Shown in pieces: positions 44,458 to 55,298 of a stretch of DNA of 64,000 bases (position 1 is its first letter; each line of letters opens with the position of its first letter). The translations under genes were made by a program, and so were the position numbers. Source of the stretch: Helicobacteraceae bacterium (GTDB taxonomy: Bacteria > Campylobacterota > Campylobacteria > Campylobacterales > Sulfurimonadaceae); assembly GCA_013138865.1 (NCBI GenBank), contig WTBY01000017.1, forward strand, positions 62,001 to 126,000, in the 5' to 3' direction. Under the pieces are notes generated by a model that was given only the letters and a program-made list of their open reading frames with translations, was not told the origin of the DNA and searched no databases.

Positions 44458-45371
44458 TAGTTAGCTCCTTTACTAATATTTACAATATAAGTTTCTACAG
44501 CTAATTTTTGAGTAGCATTTAGAGAGTGCTCAAATGATGGCATTATTCCAATTCCACCTTTTTTACCGTGATCTAATACTTTACCAATTAACATAGGTGT
44601 AAATACTTTAATATTAGGTGCCATTCCACCCATACCAGATCCATCAGAACCATGACATGAAGCACAAGCCATTTCATAAGCAGCTCTACCTTTATTACTA
44701 GTCATTCCACCAGCAACAAAGTCAGCAATTTCAGTAACATCTTTACCTTGAGCCATACCAGCAGGCATTACGCCCATTGGGTAACCGCCAAGCTTACTAG
44801 AACCGTTATTAATAGCGAATTCTACAGCTTTAGCATCTAAACGATGGTTAAGATCAGCAGCTTTACCACCAATACCATCAGCTTCTAGACCATGACATAC
44901 TTTACAGTTTGCAATAAATACAGACTCACCCATAGCATTTAACTGCTCAGGATCATTCTTAATATTTTCAAACTTAGCTTCATATTTACTATTATGTTCA
45001 GTTACAGCTTCATTATACTCACCAATTTGAGAGTATGCATTAACTGGATAACCAACTAAGAAATACCAAATTGCCCAAATAGTAGAACCTAAAAAGATAA
45101 TAGCCCAACCCATAGGCAACTCATTTTTATACTCACCAATGCCGTCCCAAGTCTCATCTGCTAGTGTACCACTAGCAGTTTCTTCTTGCATTTGACGAAC
45201 ATATCCAATTACAACATATACAGTTACTAGAACTAAAACTACTGCACCTGCAACAGCTAGTTGATTTACGATATCACCACCTAGTCCGCCTTTAGTAAGA
45301 CCAACAGCAAGATATGTAAAACCTAGCATTGCGGCAGTAATAATAATACCCCAAAGTACTAATTTATTCAT
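44457..45371 (-). CDS. ccoP: cbb3 oxidase di-haem subunit CcoP
   Basis: The 304-residue protein has membrane segments near 5-25, 36-57 and 92-112, and two periplasmic c-type haem sites: ANCKVCHGLEADG near 159 and MACASCHGSDGSG near 239, with Met ligands in GGYPMGVMPAG and GIMPSFEH. It passes electrons from soluble cytochrome c to CcoO and CcoN. GGAGGT precedes the ATG, which overlaps the ccoQ stop (ATGA). Confidence 0.97.
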   Translation of the reverse strand: MNKLVLWGIIITAAMLGFTYLAVGLTKGGLGGDIVNQLAVAGAVVLVLVTVYVVIGYVRQMQEETASGTLADETWDGIGEYKNELPMGWAIIFLGSTIWAIWYFLVGYPVNAYSQIGEYNEAVTEHNSKYEAKFENIKNDPEQLNAMGESVFIANCKVCHGLEADGIGGKAADLNHRLDAKAVEFAINNGSSKLGGYPMGVMPAGMAQGKDVTEIADFVAGGMTSNKGRAAYEMACASCHGSDGSGMGGMAPNIKVFTPMLIGKVLDHGKKGGIGIMPSFEHSLNATQKLAVETYIVNISKGAN

Positions 45372-45571
45372 TGTACCTCCCTTTTTTCATTCTTCTCGAT
45401 CGGCGTAGCCGAAATATCATCGTCTAGTGCGATATTTGAATACTCTTCGTAATCAATGCCAGCATTACTTTTTCTTCTAGTATATAAATGATAGATGTAC
45501 GCATAAAGTACAACTACCAAGAATCCTGTTAAGAAAAAATAACCATAGGCTTGAAGTGTAGCAATATCCAC
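45368..45571 (-). CDS. ccoQ: cbb3 oxidase subunit CcoQ
   Basis: The 67-residue protein has one membrane helix (YGYFFLTGFLVVVLYAYIYH) and a charged cytosolic tail, the standard CcoQ layout. The start is GTG at 45571 with AAAGG seven bases upstream. It sits between ccoO and ccoP and is thought to stabilise CcoP in the complex. Confidence 0.9.
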   Translation of the reverse strand: MDIATLQAYGYFFLTGFLVVVLYAYIYHLYTRRKSNAGIDYEEYSNIALDDDISATPIEKNEKREVQ

Positions 45572-45584
45572 AAAACTACCTTTA

Positions 45585-46277
45585 CTATTTTAAACTATTC
45601 ATGTAAGCGATAATAGCAACAATTTCAGGAATCTGACCATTGTTAACCATCTCTTTTACATTTTTATCATTCATATCTGCTACAACTAATTTTGCTTCAG
45701 CTAATGCTGATGCGTGTGCACCTGATAATGAATCAGCAAGTTTTACTACCTCTTTAGAACCATCTTTCATAGGAAGTGGTTTGTTATAAGGTACAGCAAA
45801 TACATTTTTAACTGTTATTTGCTCTGCATAAGCAGTGTCAATATCAGCTAAATTAGTAAACATCCATCTGTAAGCAGGCATGATAGAACCAGGTACAACA
45901 CCAGCAGGATCTTTCATGTGGTTTTCGTGCCAGTCAGTTGTACGGTAGTTACCTACACGCATAAGGTCTGGACCAGTACGTTTTGAACCCCAAAGAAAAG
46001 GACGATCATAAGCATACTCACCACTCATTGAGTAGTGACCATAACGATCAGTTTCAGCTTTAAAAGGACGAACTAGTTGTGAATGACAAGCATTACAACT
46101 ATTTTTAATATATACATGACGACCAGCCAACTCTAGAGTTGAGTACGGTTTCGTACCAACTGTAGGTTGTGATTGTTGTGCAAAGTTTGGAAGTATTTCT
46201 ACTAAACCAGCGAATGCAATTGTTAAGAATACCGCAACTGCAAAGAAGAACGGATTTTTTTCTAACCAATGAAACAT
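45585..46277 (-). CDS. ccoO: cbb3 oxidase mono-haem subunit CcoO
   Basis: The 230-residue protein has one N-terminal membrane anchor (PFFFAVAVFLTIAFAGLVEI) and one haem c site NSCNACHSQLV near residue 61, followed by RTGPDLMRVGNYRTTDWHE and PGSIMPAYRWM carrying the Met ligand. It transfers electrons from CcoP to CcoN at the periplasmic face. AGGGGG lies before the ATG; 18 bases after ccoN. Confidence 0.97.
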   Translation of the reverse strand: MFHWLEKNPFFFAVAVFLTIAFAGLVEILPNFAQQSQPTVGTKPYSTLELAGRHVYIKNSCNACHSQLVRPFKAETDRYGHYSMSGEYAYDRPFLWGSKRTGPDLMRVGNYRTTDWHENHMKDPAGVVPGSIMPAYRWMFTNLADIDTAYAEQITVKNVFAVPYNKPLPMKDGSKEVVKLADSLSGAHASALAEAKLVVADMNDKNVKEMVNNGQIPEIVAIIAYMNSLK

Positions 46278-46295
46278 AATTATAATCCCCCTTAA

Positions 46296-47777
46296 TTACG
46301 CGCCCATAGGCGTAGCGTTTTGTAACTCTGACTCATCTACTCTTTCAGAAGAAGTCATTGTTTTAAACATATTGTATGCGAAAATAAACATACCAACTAA
46401 GTATAAAGTACCACCAACCGCACGAATAGTGTAGTAAGGGTGAAGAACAGTTACTGTATCAATGAATGAGTAAGCTAAGTTACCAAATTCATCGTGAGCA
46501 CGCCACATCATACCTTGAGTTATACCAGCAATCCACATAGATGTAAAATAAAGAATTACACCTAAAGTTTGGATCCAGAATTGAGTATTCATTAAAGATT
46601 TAGAGTAAATCTTACGTTTGAACACACGTGGAGCCATATGGAAAAGTGCAGCCATAATCATGAATGCAACCCAACCAAGAACACCATCATGAACATGACC
46701 AACAATCCAGTCAGTAAAATGCGCTAGAGCATTTACAGATTTAATCGCTTGAATTGGACCTTCAAGAGTTGAGAATAGGTAGAAAGTAGAAGCAAGAATC
46801 ATGAACTTAATCAGTGGAGACTCAGCAACTTGTTGCCACTCACCCTTCATTGTCAGAAGCATATTTATAGCAGAACCCCAAGACGGAAGAATTAGAACTA
46901 TTGAGAAAACTGATCCCATAGTTTGCATCCAGTCAGGAACTGTAGAGAAAAGAAGGTGATGACCACCAGCCCATATATAAACGAACATTAAACCCCAGAA
47001 TGAAAGAATAGATAGTTTATATGAATAAACTGCTTGTCCTGACTCTTTTGGTAAAAAGTAGTAGATCATTGCAACAATAGGAACAGTAAAACCAAATGCA
47101 ACAGCATTATGACCATACCACCATTGAACAATTGCATCATTTGTACCAGAGTACATTGACACAGAGTGATACCATGCGCCAATTCCATCTGATGCAAAAT
47201 AAGTAGGAATTGCTAAGTTGTTAAATATGTAAAGCATAGCTATACCAAGGAACGTAGCAATATAGTACCAGATAGAGATATATAGTGATTTTTCACGGCG
47301 AATACCGATTAAACCAAATAGACCCATACCCCAAATAACCCAGATAATTACAATTGCAATATCAATAGGCCACTCAAACTCTGCATACTCTTTTGATGTA
47401 GTGATACCCATTAACAGTGAACCAACTATTAAAACAACACCTACCATATATAATGTGAAGTGAAGTTTTCCTAAAAACATTAAAAATGGTGATTCAGCCA
47501 TAGATACTTTAAGAACTCTTTGTCCTACATAATACCAAGTTGCCCAAATACCACTTAATGTGAAACCAAAAATAACTGCATCTGTGTGCAGTGGACGTAA
47601 ACGAGAAAAGTTAGTATACTCAGCCAAGCCTTCGCCTAACATAGTATTAACAGCAGGGAAAGCCATTTCCCACGCTAGAATAACACCAACAAGCATTCCA
47701 ACAATTCCTAAAACGATAGTTGAATACATAAACAACTTCGCTATAGTATAATCATACTCTAATGGACGATCTTCCAT
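46296..47777 (-). CDS. ccoN: cbb3 oxidase catalytic subunit CcoN
   Basis: I place the start at the ATG at 47777 (MEDRPLEYDYTIAK), 493 residues, because AAGGAGG lies six bases upstream; the eight codons before it cover that ribosome site. The haem-copper oxidase core shows about 12 membrane helices, with histidines in RPLHTDAVIFGF, WWYGHNAVAF, WAGGHHLLFS and DWIVGHVHDGVLGW. It reduces oxygen at the haem b3-CuB centre with high affinity and pumps protons. First gene of the ccoNOQP operon. Confidence 0.97.
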   Translation of the reverse strand: MEDRPLEYDYTIAKLFMYSTIVLGIVGMLVGVILAWEMAFPAVNTMLGEGLAEYTNFSRLRPLHTDAVIFGFTLSGIWATWYYVGQRVLKVSMAESPFLMFLGKLHFTLYMVGVVLIVGSLLMGITTSKEYAEFEWPIDIAIVIIWVIWGMGLFGLIGIRREKSLYISIWYYIATFLGIAMLYIFNNLAIPTYFASDGIGAWYHSVSMYSGTNDAIVQWWYGHNAVAFGFTVPIVAMIYYFLPKESGQAVYSYKLSILSFWGLMFVYIWAGGHHLLFSTVPDWMQTMGSVFSIVLILPSWGSAINMLLTMKGEWQQVAESPLIKFMILASTFYLFSTLEGPIQAIKSVNALAHFTDWIVGHVHDGVLGWVAFMIMAALFHMAPRVFKRKIYSKSLMNTQFWIQTLGVILYFTSMWIAGITQGMMWRAHDEFGNLAYSFIDTVTVLHPYYTIRAVGGTLYLVGMFIFAYNMFKTMTSSERVDESELQNATPMGA

Positions 47778-47894
47778 ATAAAGCCTCCTTAAAAGATTCA
47801 AAGTATAAAAGTTCTAATTCAAAATTAGACCAATAAACTATGCAATATTAACTATTGATACATTTAAAAGGACTTAAAGTATTAAAATGTTGTT

Positions 47895-47906
47895 ACTAAT
47901 ATTAGT
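47895..47906. promoter_or_regulatory. Palindrome upstream of the cbb3 operon
   Basis: ACTAATATTAGT is a perfect 12-bp palindrome in the 228-base spacer before ccoN. A weaker TAGTT-gt-AACTA repeat lies near 47968. Either could be an operator for oxygen or redox control, but no known FNR or CRP-type site is seen. The rest of the spacer is AT-rich. Confidence 0.3.
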
Positions 47907-48005
47907 TTACATAATTATATTAAGGATAAATTAATAAATATGTGAATAAATGAAACAATTATTAGTTGTAACTATTATTTTATAGTAATAAGTTTTCACT
48001 AAATA

Positions 48006-48734
48006 TTACGTACAACACGCTTTTCTCTCCATAATTTCTGTTTTAGGTGTATTAAATATAACAAACTGTTTATATGCTTTCATAATTGTCCAAGCTCCAT
48101 ACACTATAACTGTAATGGCTGCAAGGTTTATAAATATTTTACGTAATGAAGTTGAACTAAATATACCTACTATATAGGCAAATGTAAAAAGTGAAGGTAT
48201 TGTAAATATACCAAATATTCCCATTACGATCGCACCATACAAAACTGACTCTGTTGTAGTTGCAGTAACAAGCATTGTGTAAACAAGGCCACAAGGTATT
48301 AGTCCATTTAAAAAACCTAGAATAAAAAAGCTAGATAGTGTTGCAGTAGCTATTTGTGCATTAAATATTTTTTTGAACCATGCCATTTTTGCAATTGGGT
48401 ACTCTATGGAGTTTAAAAATTTTAGTTTACCTGCAAATGAGAGACCCATAAGGATCATTAAAAGACCGGCAAAACCAAACATTATTGCACGACTAAGTGG
48501 AGTTATATCCCAAAGTGAGCCAAAATAACCAAATAGTGCCCCTAAAAGCATATATGCTACTACTCTTCCGATATTATAAAGTCCATGATAGAGAGCTTGT
48601 TGTGTTCTTGTAAGTTCAGGTGAAATTTTTGAGGCCGTGTAGGTAACAATAAAGCCTCCACACATACCAATACAATGACCAATAGATCCAAGTAGTGCGA
48701 AAGTTATAATAGCGGCTAGTTCTATATTTTCCAA
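48006..48734 (-). CDS. SafE/DsbD-like membrane protein, probable cbb3 maturation factor
   Basis: The 242-residue protein has about six membrane helices with the paired motif SIGHCIGMCGGFIVTY (about 16-31) and FLNGLIPCGLVYTML (about 143-157), typical of the TauE/SafE-DsbD-like group found beside cbb3 oxidase genes. The C-terminus ends in KACCT. The Cys and Met suggest copper or electron transfer across the membrane. The start is TTG at 48734 with AAAGG six bases upstream. It precedes the cco operon on the same strand, 229 bases away, likely with its own promoter. Confidence 0.8.
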   Translation of the reverse strand: MENIELAAIITFALLGSIGHCIGMCGGFIVTYTASKISPELTRTQQALYHGLYNIGRVVAYMLLGALFGYFGSLWDITPLSRAIMFGFAGLLMILMGLSFAGKLKFLNSIEYPIAKMAWFKKIFNAQIATATLSSFFILGFLNGLIPCGLVYTMLVTATTTESVLYGAIVMGIFGIFTIPSLFTFAYIVGIFSSTSLRKIFINLAAITVIVYGAWTIMKAYKQFVIFNTPKTEIMERKACCT

Positions 48735-48785
48735 AAATTACCTTTTAATAATACAAAATAATAGCAACTAAGTGTTAAATATGTG

Positions 48786-49925
48786 TTAAGTTCTATTCTC
48801 TTTCATAACATTTATGAATTCACCAAAGATATAGGCACTCTCTTTAGGTCCTGGAGATGCTTCTGGATGATGCTGTACTGAGAAAATTGGTTCATCTTTG
48901 TATTTTAAGCCCTCAATCGTATTATCAAAAAGGTTAGTATGTGTTACGTCAGCTATCTCTGTAATACTATCTGGTACATTATAGTTATGATTTTGTGCTG
49001 TAATCTCAACTGTACCTGTTTTAGCATTTTTAACAGGATGATTTCCTCCATGATGACCAAATTTTAATTTAAAAGTATCATAACCATGGGAGATAGATAG
49101 TAGTTGATGTCCTAAGCAGATACCAAACATAGGAATTTTAGCAGCTATTAGTTTTTTTATCTGCTCTTGTTCTTTTTTAAGAACAAGTGGATCACCTGGA
49201 CCATTTGAAAGAAATACTCCATCAATATACTTAGCTTTATAATCTTCTATTAATTTTTCAGCATCAAAATTATTAGGAATTACATCAACACTCATGCCGG
49301 CATCTACTAGTTCATTTAAAATATTACGTTTAACACCAAAGTCAATTGCGACTATTCTAACTTTAACTTTTGGTGGCTCTTTGTACATAAAGTTTACTGA
49401 GTCATAATTAGCACTTTTGTGTTTATACTTCTCTTTTGTACTTACTTCTTCTATATAGTTAATATCTTCTATACGAGGTGAGCTTTCAAGTATTTTCTTT
49501 AACTCGTCTTTATCACTGATTTGTGTCGAAGCTACCATCATCATGGCACCTTCATCACGTATCATTTTAGTTAAATAGCGTGTATCAATATCACAAATAC
49601 CAATTACGCCATGAGCAAGTAAAAAGTTTTCTAATGATGTGTCAGCTCTAAAGTTAGAAAATTCATCTTGATATTTACGTACGATCACACCTTTAGTAAA
49701 TGCACCCATACTCTCCATATCTTCATCATTAACACCTACATTACCAATCTCTGGCATAGTAAAAGTTACAAATTGTCCTGCATAAGAAGGATCAGAAATA
49801 ATCTCTTGATAACCACTCATTGAAGTGTTAAAAACTATCTCGCCTACTGATGTAGTGTCAGCACCAAAGCTATTTGCTTCCATGAAAGTACCATTTTCAA
49901 GATAAATCCAAACTTTTTTACTCAT
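48786..49925 (-). CDS. carA: Carbamoyl phosphate synthase small subunit
   Basis: The 379-residue protein has the CarA N-domain (GEIVFNTSMSGYQEIISDPS) and a class I glutamine amidotransferase domain with VFLSNGPGDP, the catalytic Cys in MFGICLGHQLLSISHG near 268, and PIFSVQHHPEASPGP. It supplies ammonia from glutamine to CarB for pyrimidine and arginine synthesis. Its start overlaps the DUF507 stop (TAATG). carB is not in the window. Confidence 0.98.
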   Translation of the reverse strand: MSKKVWIYLENGTFMEANSFGADTTSVGEIVFNTSMSGYQEIISDPSYAGQFVTFTMPEIGNVGVNDEDMESMGAFTKGVIVRKYQDEFSNFRADTSLENFLLAHGVIGICDIDTRYLTKMIRDEGAMMMVASTQISDKDELKKILESSPRIEDINYIEEVSTKEKYKHKSANYDSVNFMYKEPPKVKVRIVAIDFGVKRNILNELVDAGMSVDVIPNNFDAEKLIEDYKAKYIDGVFLSNGPGDPLVLKKEQEQIKKLIAAKIPMFGICLGHQLLSISHGYDTFKLKFGHHGGNHPVKNAKTGTVEITAQNHNYNVPDSITEIADVTHTNLFDNTIEGLKYKDEPIFSVQHHPEASPGPKESAYIFGEFINVMKENRT

Positions 49926-50476
49926 TAGACCATACCTCTTTTAAGCAGTTCTTCTTTGTATAGTTTTTCATGAAGAATACTATAATCATCTGTTCCAGGA
50001 ATCAGATCACGTTTATATGTTTTAATTTTCTCGTAAACTGCATTTTCTATCTCTGCTGTATCAGCTATAAATGAAGTTATAGAATCATAAATAATATTTT
50101 TTACACGATTTTCACTTACATCATAGTGAAGAAGATCTTCTTCATAAAGTGAGTCTAGAATTTTATGTGAAATATCTGAAAAACGATCTTCATAAGATAA
50201 AATAACACCAAACTCTGGTGCTATTTTACGTTTTATCATAAAGAAAAGTTGACGCTCATCAGCTAAGTAAAACTCTATTTCGTCTTCATTATCATCAATA
50301 ACTTCGTGAACTCTATTCTCTAAAGCAATCTCTTGTTTAATATTCTCTGCTAATATTTTTTCTGCTTCGTGAGCTATAGGCTCTAAGCCCTGAGTCATAG
50401 TCACTAATGGACTTCTATTTAAGTCTACTGCTACTTTTGTTGAAATATGTGGTACATGAGAAAGTGAAATTTTCAT
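49925..50476 (-). CDS. DUF507 family protein
   Basis: The 183-residue protein begins MKISLSHVPHISTKVAVDLN and is highly charged and helical, with two similar halves (HEAEKILAENIKQEIALENR; SHKILDSLYEEDLLHYDVSE). This is the DUF507 pattern. No enzymatic motif, signal peptide or membrane segment. It lies between motE and carA as in C. jejuni; the reason is unknown. Confidence 0.82.
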   Translation of the reverse strand: MKISLSHVPHISTKVAVDLNRSPLVTMTQGLEPIAHEAEKILAENIKQEIALENRVHEVIDDNEDEIEFYLADERQLFFMIKRKIAPEFGVILSYEDRFSDISHKILDSLYEEDLLHYDVSENRVKNIIYDSITSFIADTAEIENAVYEKIKTYKRDLIPGTDDYSILHEKLYKEELLKRGMV

Positions 50477-50543
50477 AATATTTAATTGCCTCTTTGTTAT
50501 AAAGTTAAAAATTTAATCATTATACTAAAAAGAAGCTAATGTT

Positions 50544-51086
50544 TTAATTAGTTGAGGAGAGATCACCTAATAAAACGGTTATAATTGAAGCTTTTTTTGC
50601 AGGCATTTTACTTAAAATTTTACCTACTGTTTTTGGTTTTAGTATTTTTAAGATCATAACAGCCTCTTGTGGCTTCATATCTGAAAGTATTCCTGCTGCT
50701 GAAGCTGCTTTCATTTTTGCATAAGTTTGAGAAACTTTACTCATTTTAGTCTCTTTAAGATCTTTAAGTGCTTTCTCATTTTTTGCAAGCATAATTTTTG
50801 TATTTTCCTCTTTTTGGCTTACCTCTTTCAGTTTTGCATCAACACTTTTCTCTTTTTCTACTAAAATTGTCTCTTTTCTTTTTAGCATCTCATCTGTTGC
50901 AACTTTTAGCGCATTTAGTGCTTGTTTTGCCTCATCAATACGTTCTAATTCTAAAACAAGTTCACTCTTACGCTCTTCAAATATTTTAGTACACTCATAT
51001 AGTCTTGTTGGCTCTTTTAGAGTTGGTGCGACTTCTTGAGCATATAAACCAAATGATATAAAAATTATTAAAATTAAATTTTTCAT
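50544..51086 (-). CDS. motE: MotE-like flagellar motor protein
   Basis: The 180-residue protein has a signal peptide or N-terminal anchor (LILIIFISFGLYAQ), a coiled coil (about 35-115) and a C-terminal domain with LSDMKPQEAVMILKILKPKT plus VGKILSKMPAKKASIITVLL, resembling the MgtE-N/FliG-like fold. This fits MotE, a periplasmic partner of the motor known in this phylum. Its start overlaps the FliJ-like gene (ATGA), which supports a flagellar role. FliJ and MotE here share an operon with purA. Confidence 0.75.
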   Translation of the reverse strand: MKNLILIIFISFGLYAQEVAPTLKEPTRLYECTKIFEERKSELVLELERIDEAKQALNALKVATDEMLKRKETILVEKEKSVDAKLKEVSQKEENTKIMLAKNEKALKDLKETKMSKVSQTYAKMKAASAAGILSDMKPQEAVMILKILKPKTVGKILSKMPAKKASIITVLLGDLSSTN

Positions 51087-51507
51087 GATGCCCTTTTTTT
51101 CTTCATAAAACTCATTAGTGCTACTTCATCTAAATCTTTTGCTTCTAGAATAGCAATCTCTTTTAGTCTCTCTTTGATCTGCTCTGACTCTAAATAGTTA
51201 AATTTTTCATAATCAAGTGAAGTGAATTTCAAATTTTCTTTAAATTGAGTAACTTGTTGTGAAGCAAACTCTACCCATTTTTGTTTAGCTTTTATAGTCT
51301 CTCTTTGAGCACTCATAAGCATATTAGAAACTGCAAATTCTGAGATGCTACCACTTTGTGGTGCTTCTTGTTTTAATAGGTCGTCTCTTGCTATTTGTAA
51401 CTCATTTTGAGCTTTTTTTAAGTTCACATTTGCTTCTGCAAGTGCAGTTTCAGCCTCTTTTAACTTGTCTTTTTTAAGTTTAACAAGAGGCGTGAACTTT
51501 GTCTTCA

Positions 51508-51508
<1 letters not shown>
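51083..51508 (-). CDS. fliJ: FliJ-like flagellar export protein
   Basis: The 141-residue protein is almost entirely coiled coil (VKLKKDKLKEAETALAEANV, KKAQNELQIARDDLL, SAQRETIKAKQKWVEFASQQ), the form of FliJ, which links the export ATPase FliI to FlhA. FliJ proteins are poorly conserved, so the call leans on structure, size and the neighbouring motE. Its start overlaps the purA stop (TAATG). Confidence 0.7.
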
Positions 51509-52758
<1,250 letters not shown>

Positions 52759-52768
52759 CTATAAATCC

Positions 52769-53623
52769 TTATTTATCTAATTCTATTAATTTTTCTATTA
52801 GTGCATCTACATAGATTGCAAAACCAACCGACTTAGACTCTTCGCTCTTATAGCGTCCACCACGAGCAAACACTTCATTTTGATCAATAATTCTAAAATA
52901 AAGTTCATCATAGTACAACATTTGAGCATAATAAAGAGGAGCGATCGCTACATTTTTATACTCAATAGCACTGCATAACTCTTTTATTTTCTCTAACTCA
53001 ACTTTGATCGCATCTGGAACAATCTCGATCACACTGTCTATGTCTTCTATATTGTGCAGATAAACTAGTTTTTCCAACCACTCTATTTTAAGAGAGAGCA
53101 TTTTTTCTATATTTATATGTTTAAAGTCATCTAATGTTAAATCACAAAGTGTTGTAATTATCTTTGGTATATTAATATTACTTATTTGTAAAAGTGGCTC
53201 TAAATCAAGCTCTTTCATAATCTCTAAACTTTGATCTAACACGCAAGAGAGTTTTTCTTCATCTATATATTCAGCGCCAACTTGATACTGCTCTATAGAT
53301 GGGTATTTAAATACAGGTTGAACATAGAACCACTTTTTGTGTGTTGTATTACGTCCTAATCTTTTGTTTATAATACGGACAACATCGATCGTAGAGTCAG
53401 CACGTAGGCTCATATTATGATTTTGAACATCGTTAACACGAATTAGCTCTCGCTCATCTGCTATACTTCGGTGCTGATGATATGAAAAAAGTGGAGTAAC
53501 AATCTCTTCAAAACCACCCTCACTTAAAACATCACTTGCAACGTTTTCTATAAAGCGTTTTTTCTTTGCACTTTCACCAAAGTATAATTTACTTGACTCT
53601 GGAATTTCATGTTCAAAAATCAC
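52769..53623 (-). CDS. hisZ: HisZ-like ATP phosphoribosyltransferase regulatory subunit
   Basis: The 284-residue protein resembles the catalytic core of histidyl-tRNA synthetase without the anticodon domain: EEIVTPLFSYHQH, LRADSTIDVVRIINKRLG, KKWFYVQPVFKYPS, and a motif-3-like VFARGGRYKSEESKSVGFAI. This matches HisZ, which activates the short HisG in the first step of histidine synthesis. The start is GTG at 53623 overlapping the preceding TAG (TAGTG). hisG is not in the window. Confidence 0.85.
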   Translation of the reverse strand: MIFEHEIPESSKLYFGESAKKKRFIENVASDVLSEGGFEEIVTPLFSYHQHRSIADERELIRVNDVQNHNMSLRADSTIDVVRIINKRLGRNTTHKKWFYVQPVFKYPSIEQYQVGAEYIDEEKLSCVLDQSLEIMKELDLEPLLQISNINIPKIITTLCDLTLDDFKHINIEKMLSLKIEWLEKLVYLHNIEDIDSVIEIVPDAIKVELEKIKELCSAIEYKNVAIAPLYYAQMLYYDELYFRIIDQNEVFARGGRYKSEESKSVGFAIYVDALIEKLIELDK

Positions 53624-54729
53624 TATTTTAGTCCAAAAAATATTTTATTATATGTTTGGCTTGCAAGACCACTGTAAGCTCTTACGCCTAGTTTATCTAA
53701 ACATAACTCAACTGCATTCACAACCCAGATCGATTCATAAGTAGGAATCAATCCCATTTGGTTAATTCTGAATATTTTACCTTTTAGATGATCTTGACCA
53801 CCTGCAACATTTACACCATACTCCGTTTTAAGTAGGTTTCTTATCTCACTTGCTTTCTCATCATCGATCGTAGTCATAGACTCAGCTGGGGAAGTTGGAT
53901 ATATATGCAGTCCGATAGTACTTAGTGCTGTGCGGGTTGCTTTAGCTCTTAAAGCAGTCTCATCATAAAGAGCGTCTAGACCATTAACTTCTATCTGTTC
54001 TAAAATAGCTTCAAGACCTATTATTAAAGTAGTTGCTGCGGTATAAGCTGTAGTGTTTTTCTTTTGAGATTTAATCTCACTTGCAAGGTTTAAATAGTAA
54101 CCTTTACCACTTCCAATTTTTTCGATCGCCGCACTGCTTAGACCTAAAATTGCAAGTCCAGGAGGTAACATAAGTGCTTTTTGGCTACCTGCTATTAGAC
54201 AGTCAATGTTACTTACATCAATTCTCTCAACTCCAACAGCAGTAATTCCATCAGCAATAATCATAATATTTGGGTTAACTTTTTTAACAGCCTCAGCAAT
54301 CTGCTCAACTGGGTGACGAAGTCCACCTGCTGACTCACTAATCTGTATTGCTATCGCATCAATGTCACTATCTTTTTTAATAGCTTCTAAAACATCTTCA
54401 ACACTTGTTGGAGTATTCCACTCATACTTAAGTTCAACATTTTTTATATTATGTGCTATTGCTATTTTGCCAAAACGCTCACCAAATTTACCTGCATTAA
54501 TAGAGAGTAATTTTTCACTTGTTAAGTTAGTAACAGCAGCTTCCATAGCCCCTGTTCCTGAACTACTTAGCATTATTACTTCATCAGTTTTAAATAGTTT
54601 AAAAAGCAGTTTTCTACTGTTTGCAAAAATTGCTTCAAACTCTGGTGTTCGGTGATGTATAGTTTCATCAGCCATAGCATTACGAACGTTTTGTGGGACA
54701 GGAGTCGGTCCTGGTGTAAAAAGTAACAT
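53623..54729 (-). CDS. Class V aminotransferase (serine/alanine-glyoxylate type)
   Basis: The 368-residue PLP enzyme has LFTPGPTPVPQNVRNAMADE, MLSSSGTGAMEAAVTNL, QISESAGGLRHPVEQIA, IIADGITAVGVERIDVS and the PLP lysine in GSQKALMLPPGLAIL near 183. This is the serine-pyruvate/alanine-glyoxylate family, which also includes proteins once called hydrogenase subunit. The substrate pair cannot be told apart by eye. It precedes hisZ and purA and may be co-transcribed with them. Confidence 0.88.
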   Translation of the reverse strand: MLLFTPGPTPVPQNVRNAMADETIHHRTPEFEAIFANSRKLLFKLFKTDEVIMLSSSGTGAMEAAVTNLTSEKLLSINAGKFGERFGKIAIAHNIKNVELKYEWNTPTSVEDVLEAIKKDSDIDAIAIQISESAGGLRHPVEQIAEAVKKVNPNIMIIADGITAVGVERIDVSNIDCLIAGSQKALMLPPGLAILGLSSAAIEKIGSGKGYYLNLASEIKSQKKNTTAYTAATTLIIGLEAILEQIEVNGLDALYDETALRAKATRTALSTIGLHIYPTSPAESMTTIDDEKASEIRNLLKTEYGVNVAGGQDHLKGKIFRINQMGLIPTYESIWVVNAVELCLDKLGVRAYSGLASQTYNKIFFGLK

Positions 54730-54783
54730 CTATTATTTTCCTTCAACTATATGGCTTTTGCCATACAGTTGCAAATTTTATTT

Positions 54784-55173
54784 TTAGTCTTCTTCTTCGA
54801 GTAGACCGATATTTTCGATCGCATCTCTTACTACTGCTTCTTTAAATGGTTTAACAAGGTAACCATTTACACCTTTTTTAATCATCTTTACAACTTGAAG
54901 TTTTGCACCTTCTGTTGTTGCCATAATGATTTTAGTTTCTTTAAAACGAAGGTCTGCACGAATTGCATCAACAACTTGTTCACCATTCATTTTGGGCATA
55001 TTCCAATCAAGTAAAACTAGATCAACACTAGGTACTGAATTCATTTTCTCCATTGCTACCAAGCCATCTTCTGCTTCTAGCAAAGTCAACTCATCAGCTG
55101 GGTAAAATTCTCCCATAAAACCTGTAAGCATACGTCTAATTATTTTACTATCATCTACTATTAAAATAGTCAT
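54784..55173 (-). CDS. CheY-like response regulator
   Basis: The 129-residue protein is one receiver domain: TILIVDDSKIIRRMLTGFMG, phosphoacceptor Asp in LVLLDWNMPKMNGEQVV, MATTEGAK and GYLVKPFKEAVVRDAI. It has the CheY-type length and could act on the flagellar switch or as a phosphate sink. AGGAATA lies before the ATG. It is 54 bases upstream of the aminotransferase gene on the same strand. Confidence 0.85.
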   Translation of the reverse strand: MTILIVDDSKIIRRMLTGFMGEFYPADELTLLEAEDGLVAMEKMNSVPSVDLVLLDWNMPKMNGEQVVDAIRADLRFKETKIIMATTEGAKLQVVKMIKKGVNGYLVKPFKEAVVRDAIENIGLLEEED

Positions 55174-55243
55174 TATATATTCCTAATTGCATTAAAATTG
55201 TCTAATAATACAAGATAGTTGCTTCTTTTCAAATTAAATACTA

Positions 55244-55259
55244 TGGAATAACATTTGCT
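55244..55259 (+). promoter_or_regulatory. Sigma54 (RpoN) promoter
   Basis: TGGAATAACATTTGCT has GG (55245-55246) and GC (55257-55258) at the correct 11-base spacing and fits the Campylobacter-type form GGAA-N6-TTGCT. Transcription would start near 55270, about 30 bases before the 29-residue ORF with its AAAGGAG ribosome site. Confidence 0.75.
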
Positions 55260-55298
55260 AGTACTAAAATGTGCTACAACATATTTAAAGGAGAAGCT

